A DNA stretch of 64,000 nt from Asanoa sp. WMMD1127 (lineage in GTDB: Bacteria > Actinomycetota > Actinomycetes > Mycobacteriales > Micromonosporaceae), in the NCBI RefSeq assembly GCF_029626225.1, contig NZ_JARUBP010000001.1, positions 7,688,001-7,752,000 on the forward strand, in the 5' to 3' direction. The notes below the pieces were generated by a model. That model had not been told where the DNA came from and made no database searches. It saw only the letters and a list, made by a program, of their open reading frames with translations. Position numbers and translations under genes: made by a program. This document shows positions 56,923-64,000 of the stretch, in pieces (position 1 is the stretch's first letter; each line of letters opens with the position of its first letter).

Positions 56923-58959
56923 GTGCACCTGAACAAGGGGCCCGAGCCGGCCGCGGCCGACGTGCGCGCGCAGCGCCCCCGACCGCGGCTCGTCCGCGAA
57001 CTGGCGATCCTCGCGGCCGTGGTCGCCCTCTATGTCGGGATCTCCCGCGGGGGCGGCCTGTCCCGCGAGGGAATCGCCCTGGCCCACGGCCGCGACCTGC
57101 TGAACTTCGAGCAGTTCCTGCACATCGACGTCGAGCGGCCGCTCAACGCCTGGCTCGCGCCGCAGAACGTGCTGTCGGTGCTGGCCAACTACGAGTACGC
57201 GTTCGGCTACGTGACCACCTCGTTCGGGCTGCTGATCATCCTCTACCTGACCCGGTCACCGTGGTACCGCTGGGCCCGCAGCGGGTTCGTGCTGGTCAAC
57301 CTGATCGGCATCTCGATCTTCGCGATCTATCCGGCCGCGCCGCCGCGGCTGCTTCCCGGCGAGGGTTTCGTCGACACCGTCACGCAGGGCGGCACGTTCG
57401 GCTCGTGGGGTTCGCCGTACACCGCCGACGCCAACCACCTCGCGGCCATGCCGTCGCTGCACGTCGGGTGGGCGGTCTGGTTCACGATCGTGGTCAGCTC
57501 GATCTTCGCCGGACGCTGGTGGGTCAAGGCGATCTGCCTGCTCTACGTCGCCACCACCACGACCGTCATCATGGCGACGGCCAACCACTACATCCTCGAC
57601 GCGGTCGGCGGCGCCCTGGTCACGCTCGTCTCGATCGGCCTGCTGACCCTGGTCACCGACAAGCCCGGGACGCGGCGACCGCGGCTGACGCCGACCGAGG
57701 CGTTCGCGCTGCACGCCGAGACCACCAGCGGCGCGGCGCAACACGCCGGCCACGTGATCGTGCTGCGGGACGAGAGGGCCGGCGCGGCGTACCGGGCGGA
57801 GCTCGAGACCCGGTTCCGGGCGGCCCTCGACCGGCTGCCGCGTTTCCGGCACCGGGTGGCCGAGGGGAGCTTCTGGCGACGACCCCGCTGGGCGCCGGCC
57901 GGCGACCTCGACTGGGGCTGGCACCTGCCGGTCAAGGCGGTGAGCGGCCCGGCCGAGCTGGAGGCGTTCGTCGCCTGCCTGCAGCGCGCTCCCCTGCCGC
58001 GCGACCGCCCGCTGTGGCGGTGCTGGACGGTCACCGGCGTGGCGCGCGGCGAGATCGCCGTCGTGCTGCTCACCCACCACGCGCTGTCCGCCGGGACGGT
58101 CACCACGGAGCTGTTCGACCCGGTGCCCGAGCCGGCCGAGACGCCCCGGCGGAGCGCGCTGAAGCGGGCCGGCGCGGTCGTGACGGGCCTGGCCGAGCTC
58201 GCGCGGGAGGGTCCGGCCCGGCGGGCGCTGCCGTCGGGGGCGCCGCGGGACCGGGATTACGGCATGTCCCGCGTGCCCGCCTCGGTGGTGCGCGCGGCGG
58301 CACACGGGTACGGCGTCGAGGTCGACGACGTGCTGCGCGCGGCCGGCGCCGGCGCGCTGCGGCAGCTGCTGCCCGCCGGGGTGGCCGGCGCGGAGGTCCG
58401 CGTCGCCCTGCCGCACAGCACCGCCGTGCTGATGGACCTGCCGCTGGCCCCGGACGACGAGGTCGAGCGGCTGCGGGAGACCGCCCGGCGCGGCGACCGG
58501 CTGCGCTCGGGCACCCGGGCGATGGCCGCCCGGTTCGTCGTCGGCACCGCGAGCGGGGTGCTCCCGCCGCCGGCCCAGCGGTGGTTTGCCAAGGTCGTTT
58601 ACGGGAAGCGCTCCTTCGAGGGCATCGTCGCCGTGCTGGCCGGACCCGCTGGCGCGTACCGGCTGGCCGGCGGGGCCGTGCACTGGGTGCACCCCGTGGC
58701 GCCACTCGCGCCGGGCGCTCCGTTCGCCGTCGGCGTCATCGGCTGGGACCGGTGGCTCGACATCGGGGTCAGCGTCGACCCGGCCCTCGGCGCGGACGCG
58801 CATCGCCTGGCCACCGCGATGGTGGCGGTCATCGACGAGCTCGCCCGGCGGTCGGGTGCCGCGCAGGCCCGGCCACGGACCAGATCAAGCGAGGAATTTG
58901 GACCATTCTGGCCTGTTTTCCGCGAAGAAGGCATACCTGTCCGTAAAGATATGAGCTAA
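56923..58959 (+). CDS. PAP2-like phosphatase/transferase fused to a WS/DGAT-like acyltransferase
   Basis: A 678-residue fusion. Residues ~25-245 form a PAP2_3-type domain of five to six helices: NFEQFLHIDVERPLNAWLAP, LAAMPSLHVGWAVWF (His180) and TANHYILDAVGG (His222, Asp226), as in inositolphosphotransferase-like enzymes. Residues ~255-655 resemble wax-ester-synthase/DGAT proteins: LTPTEAFALHAETT, FRHRVAEGSFWRRP, PLPRDRPLWRCWTV, a degenerate catalytic HHxxxDG as HHALSAG (385-391, Asp replaced by Ala390) and GAYRLAGGAVHWVHPV. GTG 56923 has no strong ribosome site. A lipid-modifying membrane enzyme is implied; the acyltransferase half may be inactive. It precedes the hopanoid operon by 185 bp. 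Confidence 0.85.
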   Translation: MHLNKGPEPAAADVRAQRPRPRLVRELAILAAVVALYVGISRGGGLSREGIALAHGRDLLNFEQFLHIDVERPLNAWLAPQNVLSVLANYEYAFGYVTTSFGLLIILYLTRSPWYRWARSGFVLVNLIGISIFAIYPAAPPRLLPGEGFVDTVTQGGTFGSWGSPYTADANHLAAMPSLHVGWAVWFTIVVSSIFAGRWWVKAICLLYVATTTTVIMATANHYILDAVGGALVTLVSIGLLTLVTDKPGTRRPRLTPTEAFALHAETTSGAAQHAGHVIVLRDERAGAAYRAELETRFRAALDRLPRFRHRVAEGSFWRRPRWAPAGDLDWGWHLPVKAVSGPAELEAFVACLQRAPLPRDRPLWRCWTVTGVARGEIAVVLLTHHALSAGTVTTELFDPVPEPAETPRRSALKRAGAVVTGLAELAREGPARRALPSGAPRDRDYGMSRVPASVVRAAAHGYGVEVDDVLRAAGAGALRQLLPAGVAGAEVRVALPHSTAVLMDLPLAPDDEVERLRETARRGDRLRSGTRAMAARFVVGTASGVLPPPAQRWFAKVVYGKRSFEGIVAVLAGPAGAYRLAGGAVHWVHPVAPLAPGAPFAVGVIGWDRWLDIGVSVDPALGADAHRLATAMVAVIDELARRSGAAQARPRTRSSEEFGPFWPVFREEGIPVRKDMS

Positions 58960-59144
58960 CCGGCGCACCAGACCCACGGGCCGGCGATACGAGTCCGATC
59001 GATGGCGATCGCCGCGAGTGGCCTGAGCACCGCGGACGAAGGGGGCAGCACCACAAGATGGGCTCGATACAGGGGGATCAATCGAGCGAGGTGACGGCCG
59101 TCATGGTCGTCGAGTCCCACCAGGCCGACCGGCGACGGGGCAGC

Positions 59145-60017
59145 ATGGCGGACATGACCTCCCTCCCTGACCCGGCGGGCGCCGGCGACGCGTACCTGCG
59201 CGCCAAGGAGCAAGCCGAGAACTTTCCGGTGGCACTGCGGATCCTGCCGCGGCGGCACCGGGAGCACCTGCTCGCCGTGTACGACGTCGCCCGGGTGATC
59301 GACGACCTCGGCGACCGTGGCCACGGCGACCGCCGCCCCGCCCTGCACGCGTTCGACCAGGACATCGACGAGCTGTTCGGCGGCGGCGAGCCACGGCACC
59401 CCGTGCTGCGCGGGCTGCGTCCCACGGTCGTCGCGTGTGGACTCGACGCCCGGCCCTTCCACGACCTGGTGGCGGCCAACCTGCTCGACCAGGAGAAGGC
59501 GGCCTACGGGACGTTCGACGAGCTGGTCGGCTACTGCCGCCTCTCCGCCGACCCGGTCGGCCGGATCGTGCTGCGGGTCTTCGGCGCCGACGATCCCCGC
59601 CTGGCGGAGCTGTCCGACCGGATCTGCACCGCGCTGCAGATCGTGGAGCACTGCCAGGACGTCGCCGAGGACCGCCGCAACGGCCGCATCTACCTGCCGT
59701 TGGAGGACCTCGACCAGTTCGGCGTACGCCCGACCGACCTCGACGCCCCGCGGGCCGACCCCTCCGTGCGCCGCCTGGTCCGGTTCGAGGCCGAACGGGC
59801 CGGCGCCCTGCTCGACCAGGGCCTGCCGCTGCTGCGCCGGTTGCGCGGCTGGGGCCGGCTCGCCGTCACGGGCTACGTGGCCGGTGGCCGGGCGACCCTC
59901 TACGCGCTGCGCCGGGCCGACTGGGACGTGCTCGCCCGAACTCCACGGCCGAAGAAACGCGACATCCTCGCCCAGGCCGTCGCGGCCACGCTGGGCCAGG
60001 GGGTGATGTCCCGATGA
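59145..60017 (+). CDS. hpnC: HpnC: presqualene diphosphate/hydroxysqualene pathway synthase
   Basis: A 290-residue squalene/phytoene synthase family member. The first Asp-rich motif is VYDVARVIDDLGDRGHGD; the second is VEHCQDVAEDRRNGRIYLP. In the HpnCDE route, HpnC converts presqualene diphosphate to hydroxysqualene. Several in-frame ATGs exist; 59145 is chosen for the GACGGGG just upstream. It overlaps hpnD by four bases (ATGA). The 185-bp leader from 58960 presumably holds the operon promoter. Confidence 0.92.
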   Translation: MADMTSLPDPAGAGDAYLRAKEQAENFPVALRILPRRHREHLLAVYDVARVIDDLGDRGHGDRRPALHAFDQDIDELFGGGEPRHPVLRGLRPTVVACGLDARPFHDLVAANLLDQEKAAYGTFDELVGYCRLSADPVGRIVLRVFGADDPRLAELSDRICTALQIVEHCQDVAEDRRNGRIYLPLEDLDQFGVRPTDLDAPRADPSVRRLVRFEAERAGALLDQGLPLLRRLRGWGRLAVTGYVAGGRATLYALRRADWDVLARTPRPKKRDILAQAVAATLGQGVMSR

Positions 60018-60874
60018 CGGTCGACACGCTCACCTCCGCCTACGAGACCTGCGAGGCCATCACCCGCACCGAGGCCCGCAACTTCTACTACGGCATCCGG
60101 CTGCTGCCGCCGGCCAAGCGCACCAGCCTCTGCGCCGTGTATGCGCTGGCCCGGCGGATCGACGACATCGGCGACGGCGACCTGCCGCCGGCCCAGAAGA
60201 CGACCGCGCTGGCCGGCCTCAAGGCGGAGCTGTCCGAGATCGACCGCAGCGTCGACCCGGTGCTGGTCGCGGTGGCCGACACCGCCCGCCGCTACCCGCT
60301 GCCGGTCGGCGCGTTCGGCGAGCTGGTCGACGGCGTCCAGATGGACCTCGACGGCACCCGGTACGACACGTTCGAGCAGCTGGTCGCGTACTGCCGGTGC
60401 GTGGCCGGCTCGGTGGGCCGCCTCTGCCTGGGCGTGTTCGGCTCGCGGGCCGACCCGCGGGCCGGCGAGTACGCCGACGCCCTCGGCATCGCCCTGCAGC
60501 AGGTCAACATCCTGCGCGACATCCGCGAGGACCTGACCAACAACCGGATCTACCTGCCCAGCGAGGACCTGCACCGGTTCGGGGTGCGGCTGGCCCTCGA
60601 CGCCAAGGGCGACCTGGTCGACCGCGACGGCTCGCTGGCCCGGTTCATCGCGTTCGCCGCCGAACGCGCGCGCCTCTGGTACGAGCGCGGCCTGCGCCTG
60701 CTCCCCCTGCTCGACCGCCGCAGCGCCGCGTGCGCCGCGGCCATGTCCGGCATCTACCGCCGGCTGCTCGAGCAGATCGCCACCAACCCGCGGCTCGTCT
60801 ACGACCGGCGGCTGTCGCTGACCGGCTGGCAGAAGGCGACCGTGGCGGTCCGCGCGCTGGCGGGTGCGTCATGA
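60014..60874 (+). CDS. hpnD: HpnD: presqualene diphosphate synthase
   Basis: A 286-residue head-to-head prenyl synthase. Asp-rich motif 1 is LARRIDDIGDGD, and motif 2 is VNILRDIREDLTNNRIYLP. EARNFYYGIRLLPPAKR near the start is conserved in this group. HpnD condenses two farnesyl diphosphates to presqualene diphosphate. Both ends overlap neighbours by four bases (ATGA). Confidence 0.93.
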   Translation: MTVDTLTSAYETCEAITRTEARNFYYGIRLLPPAKRTSLCAVYALARRIDDIGDGDLPPAQKTTALAGLKAELSEIDRSVDPVLVAVADTARRYPLPVGAFGELVDGVQMDLDGTRYDTFEQLVAYCRCVAGSVGRLCLGVFGSRADPRAGEYADALGIALQQVNILRDIREDLTNNRIYLPSEDLHRFGVRLALDAKGDLVDRDGSLARFIAFAAERARLWYERGLRLLPLLDRRSAACAAAMSGIYRRLLEQIATNPRLVYDRRLSLTGWQKATVAVRALAGAS

Positions 60875-62244
60875 CCCGCGCCGACGTCGTGGTGGTCGGC
60901 GGCGGGCTCGCCGGAATCACCGCCGCGCTGCGCCTGGCCGACGCGGGCCGCCGGGTGACGCTCGTCGAGACCAAGCCCTGGCTGGGCGGCCTGACCTACT
61001 CGTTCCACCGCGGCGACCTCGACGTCGACAACGGCCAGCACGTCTTCCTGCGCTGCTGCACCGCCTACCGGGCGCTGCTCGACCGGCTCGGCGTGACCGG
61101 GCAGACCCACCTGCAGGACCGGCTCGACATCGCGGTCCGGCAACCGGGGGTCGGCGAGGCCCGGCTGCGCCGCAACGGCCTGCCCGCGCCGCTGCACCTG
61201 GGCGGCGCCCTGCTCGGCTACCGGCTGCTCAACCCGGTGCAGCGGCTCAAGTTCACCCGGGCGGCGCTGGCGATGAAGGCGCTGGACCGCACCGACCCGG
61301 CCCTCGACGAGCGCAGCTTCGGCGACTGGCTGCGCGAGCAGGGGCAGGACGAGCAGACCGTGCGGGCGATGTGGGACCTCGTCGGCCTGGCCACGCTCAA
61401 CGTGCCGGCCGACGAGGCGTCGCTGGCCCTGGCGGCCATGGTGTTCCAGGTCGGCCTGCTCACCGACAACGACGCGGCCGACATCGGCTGGGCCACGGTG
61501 CCGCTGCGCGAGCTGCACGGCGCCGCGGCGGAGCAGGCGCTGGCCGAGGCCGGCGTGACCGTGCGCACCGGCACGAAGGTCGAGGCGGTCGAGCCGGGCT
61601 TCACGGTGCGCCTGCGCGACGCCGACGACCTGACCGCCGACCAGGTGGTGCTGGCGGTGCCGCCGGCCGCCGCGCACCAGCTGGCGCCCGAGGTGGCCGC
61701 CGCGGACCTCGACGTCTCGCCGATCGTCAACGTGCACCTCGTGCTCGACCGGCCGGTGCTGACCGAGCCGTTCGTGGCCGGCGTCGGCACGCCGATCCAG
61801 TGGGTGTTCGACCGCACCGCGTCGTCGGGCCTGGCCGCGCGCCGGCCGGGCGCGCAATATCTGGCGGTCTCGCTGTCGGCCGCCGCCGAGCTGGTCGACC
61901 TGCCCGTCGCCCGCCTGCGCGAGCTGCTGTTCCCGGACCTGCTGGCGCTGTTCCCGGCGCTGGCGGAGGCCACCGTCGACGACTTCTTCGTCACCCGGGA
62001 ACGCACGGCGACGTTCCGCGCGGCCCCGGGCTCGCAGCGTCTCCGGCCGCCGGCGGTGACCGCGGTCCCCGGCCTTTTCCTGGCCGGGGCATGGACGGAC
62101 ACCGGCTGGCCGGCCACTATGGAGGGTGCCGTGCGTAGCGGCGACACGGCCGCCGACGCCGCCCTCGATGCATCCACTGTGGACAAGAGGGCCGGGCGCC
62201 CCGCCGCCGCCGGCCCGCAGAGGCGTCAGGGGGTGCCGGCATGA
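60871..62244 (+). CDS. hpnE: HpnE: FAD-dependent hydroxysqualene dehydroxylase
   Basis: A 457-residue flavoprotein with FAD motif VVVVGGGLAGITAALRLADA at the N-terminus, WLGGLTYSFHRGDLDVDNGQ and HVFLRCCTAYRALLDRLGV, and a C-terminal FLAGAWTDTGWPATMEGAVR. This is the HpnE/phytoene-desaturase-like family, which reduces hydroxysqualene to squalene. The N-terminus overlaps hpnD, and the stop overlaps the prenyl synthase gene by four bases. Confidence 0.92.
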   Translation: MTRADVVVVGGGLAGITAALRLADAGRRVTLVETKPWLGGLTYSFHRGDLDVDNGQHVFLRCCTAYRALLDRLGVTGQTHLQDRLDIAVRQPGVGEARLRRNGLPAPLHLGGALLGYRLLNPVQRLKFTRAALAMKALDRTDPALDERSFGDWLREQGQDEQTVRAMWDLVGLATLNVPADEASLALAAMVFQVGLLTDNDAADIGWATVPLRELHGAAAEQALAEAGVTVRTGTKVEAVEPGFTVRLRDADDLTADQVVLAVPPAAAHQLAPEVAAADLDVSPIVNVHLVLDRPVLTEPFVAGVGTPIQWVFDRTASSGLAARRPGAQYLAVSLSAAAELVDLPVARLRELLFPDLLALFPALAEATVDDFFVTRERTATFRAAPGSQRLRPPAVTAVPGLFLAGAWTDTGWPATMEGAVRSGDTAADAALDASTVDKRAGRPAAAGPQRRQGVPA

Positions 62245-63251
62245 CACAGACGCTGCCAGCGTTGGACCGCAGCCGCGAGCATCTGCTCCCCGCTTTGCGG
62301 GCCGCGATCGCCCGGCTCGACCCGACCAGCCGGCTGGCCGCCTCCTACCACCTCGGCTGGTGCGCGGCCGACGGCACGCCCGGCGAGGCCAACGGCGGCA
62401 AGGCGATCCGGCCGGCGCTGGCCCTGCTCTCCGCGGAGGCGGCCGGCGCGCCGGCCCGGGTCGGGCTGCCCGGCGCGGTCGCCGTCGAGCTCGTCCACAA
62501 CTTCTCGCTGCTGCACGACGACCTGATGGACGGCGACGTCGAGCGGCGGCACCGGCGCACGGTGTGGGCCGTCTGGGGCGGTGACACGGCCATCCTGACC
62601 GGCGACGCCCTGCTCGCGCTGGCGCACGAGGTGGTGCTCGAGGCCGGCACGCCGTACGCCGCCCGGGCCGGGCTCCTGCTCGCCGCCACCACCCGCGAGC
62701 TGACCCGCGGCCAGGTGCAGGACGTCGCGTTCGAGACCCGCGACGACGTGACGCTCGACGAGTGCATCGACATGGCCAGCGGAAAGACGGGCTCCCTGCT
62801 CGCCGCCAGCGCGGCGATCGGCGCCGTGCTGGCCGGCGCGCCGGAGTCGGTGGAGACCGCGCTGAAGACCTTCGGCGCCCAGGTCGGCCTGGCCTTCCAG
62901 CTCGTCGACGACGTGCTGGGGATCTGGGGCGACCCGGCGGTGACCGGCAAGCCGGTCTTCTCGGACCTGCGGTCGCGCAAGAAGACCCTGCCGGTCAGCT
63001 ACACGCTCGGTGACCCGCGGCACGGCCCCGCGCTGGCCGCCTGGCTGGCCGAGCCGGGCGAGCACGACGACCCGGCGCTGCGCCGGGCGGCCGACCTGGT
63101 GGAGAACGCCGGCGGCCGGGAGTGGGCGCTCTCCGAGGCGCGCGAGCGCATGTCGCTGGCCGAGAAGGCACTGTCCACCGTCGACATCGACGAGGAAGCA
63201 CGCACGGAACTGATGGCCCTGGGGAGGTTCATCGTGGACCGGGACTCATGA
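62241..63251 (+). CDS. Polyprenyl diphosphate synthase of the hopanoid operon
   Basis: A 336-residue trans-prenyltransferase. First Asp-rich motif LLHDDLMDGDVERRHRRTVW; second FQLVDDVLGIWGDPAVTGKP. GGKAIRPALALLSAE is the conserved KxxRP region. It likely makes farnesyl diphosphate for HpnD, although chain length is not readable by eye (residues before the first motif include VHNFSLLHD). The start overlaps hpnE, and the stop overlaps the cyclase gene by four bases. Confidence 0.9.
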   Translation: MTQTLPALDRSREHLLPALRAAIARLDPTSRLAASYHLGWCAADGTPGEANGGKAIRPALALLSAEAAGAPARVGLPGAVAVELVHNFSLLHDDLMDGDVERRHRRTVWAVWGGDTAILTGDALLALAHEVVLEAGTPYAARAGLLLAATTRELTRGQVQDVAFETRDDVTLDECIDMASGKTGSLLAASAAIGAVLAGAPESVETALKTFGAQVGLAFQLVDDVLGIWGDPAVTGKPVFSDLRSRKKTLPVSYTLGDPRHGPALAAWLAEPGEHDDPALRRAADLVENAGGREWALSEARERMSLAEKALSTVDIDEEARTELMALGRFIVDRDS

Positions 63252-64000
63252 CTACGACCGTCACTGGCACGCACCCGCTCGACCAGGCGCCGCGGTCGGT
63301 GGCGGCCACGCTCTCCGCCGCGGTCGAGCACCTGCGGGTCCGGCAGGATCCGGCCGGCTGGTGGAAGGGCGAGCTCGCCACCAACGTGACGATGGACGCG
63401 GAGGACCTGCTCCTGCGGCAGTTCCTCGGCATCCGCACCGAGCGGGAGACCGAAGAGGCGGCCCGCTGGATCCGCTCACAGCAGCGCGACGACGGCACCT
63501 GGGCCAACTTCCACGGCGGGCCGGGCGACCTGTCGACGACCGTCGAGGCGTACGTCGTGCTGAAGCTCGCCGGCGACGACCCGGCCGCGCCGCACATGGC
63601 CCGCGCCCGCGCCTTCATCCGCGAGATGGGCGGCCTGGAGCGCACCCGGGTGTTCACCCGGATCTGGATGGCCCTGTTCGGGCTCTGGTCCTGGGACGAC
63701 CTGCCCGAGCTGCCGCCCGAGATGATCTTCCTGCCGCGCTGGTTCCCGCTCAACGTCTACGACTGGGCGTGCTGGGCCCGGCAGACCGTGGTGCCGCTGA
63801 CCATCGTCGGCAGCCTGCGCCCGGTGCGCCCGCTGCCGATCGGCATCGACGAGCTGCGCACCGGCGCCCGGCCGCCGCGGTCGGCGCCACTGTGGAGCTG
63901 GAGCGGCTTCTTCCAGCGCACCGACCGGGTGCTCAAGCTCTACGGCCGGCACGCGATCCGGCCGCTGCGGGAGCTCGCGCAGCGCCGCGGCGCCGAGTGG
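63248..64000 (+). CDS. shc: Squalene-hopene cyclase, 5' part (runs off the window)
   Basis: From ATG 63248 (overlapping the upstream stop) the frame stays open for 251 codons to the window edge. It begins TTTVTGTHPLDQAPRSVAAT, then shows QDPAGWWKGELATNVTMDAE, ERETEEAARWIRSQQRDDGT, WANFHGGPGDLSTTVEAYVV (a QW repeat) and PELPPEMIFLPRWFPLNVYD. This is the N-terminal domain of squalene-hopene cyclases. The catalytic DxDD lies beyond the window. Product: hopene, the hopanoid skeleton. Confidence 0.95.
   Translation, partial: MTTTVTGTHPLDQAPRSVAATLSAAVEHLRVRQDPAGWWKGELATNVTMDAEDLLLRQFLGIRTERETEEAARWIRSQQRDDGTWANFHGGPGDLSTTVEAYVVLKLAGDDPAAPHMARARAFIREMGGLERTRVFTRIWMALFGLWSWDDLPELPPEMIFLPRWFPLNVYDWACWARQTVVPLTIVGSLRPVRPLPIGIDELRTGARPPRSAPLWSWSGFFQRTDRVLKLYGRHAIRPLRELAQRRGAEW

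Noticed and set aside
55824-58946. 1040-residue open frame on the plus strand
   Set aside because: Arg/Pro/Ala-rich shadow of the DMT and PAP2-WS/DGAT genes in another frame; no family motifs.

Overview
The window is high-GC actinobacterial DNA: GC-rich third codon positions, many GTG starts, and operons joined by ATGA or GTGA overlaps. A complete hopanoid start (hpnC, hpnD, hpnE, a prenyl synthase, then squalene-hopene cyclase) and a short hairpin near 49883-49904 that resembles repeats I remember from Micromonosporaceae make that family the best guess. The lineage is inference; no rRNA or marker phylogeny is available here.

Layout. 1-10 kb holds housekeeping genes: CutC, a molybdate ABC transporter (modABC), NUDIX and HAD hydrolases, small membrane and zinc-ribbon-like proteins, and a DesK/NarL-type two-component system. 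10-13.4 kb holds an HD protein, an IS3 transposase scrap, an unknown protein, and a TetR regulator divergent from a DUF1772 membrane protein. 13.6-20.5 kb is a metal-homeostasis block: a GNAT acetyltransferase plus a full nickel/peptide-type ABC transporter (nikABCDE-like), then an Fe/Mn superoxide dismutase. Each of the two transcription units has a 17-bp site upstream matching the actinobacterial Nur (nickel Fur-family) consensus. 20.5-24.3 kb is a FecBCD-type importer operon ending in a DJ-1/PfpI protein with a YHS metal-binding tail. 24.5-34.3 kb is a copper-handling cluster: YcnI, PepSY membrane protein, CopD-CtaG fusion, two CopC proteins, an ECF sigma factor divergent from a zinc-finger anti-sigma-like membrane protein, a PCuAC chaperone and a Tat-exported DyP peroxidase.

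34.3-35.6 kb is a scar zone. A broken ABC ATPase runs directly into the end of a ribbon-helix-helix antitoxin, followed by three hairpins and a tRNA with a CAU anticodon. Next to it (35.6-44.4 kb) is the most unusual locus. A small winged-helix-like protein and a 1358-residue double-P-loop, HerA-like ATPase form one operon. Facing away from it is a 1291-residue protein with a trypsin-like domain lacking its catalytic His and Ser, a NACHT/STAND NTPase and fourteen WD40 repeats. The architecture resembles bacterial immune or signalling NTPases; the function is unproven.

44.4-55.8 kb is ordinary core and accessory metabolism: NmrA-like, DHFR-like, sirtuin, VOC proteins, a DrrAB-type exporter, M14 peptidase, DUF5995, GNAT, an RsbW-like kinase, MOSC, a flavin oxidoreductase and an SDR. 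It contains a perfect 30-bp palindrome in a divergent promoter region. 55.9-59 kb encodes a DMT-type transporter and a rare PAP2-WS/DGAT fusion. 59.1-64 kb is the hopanoid operon, and the cyclase gene runs off the right edge.
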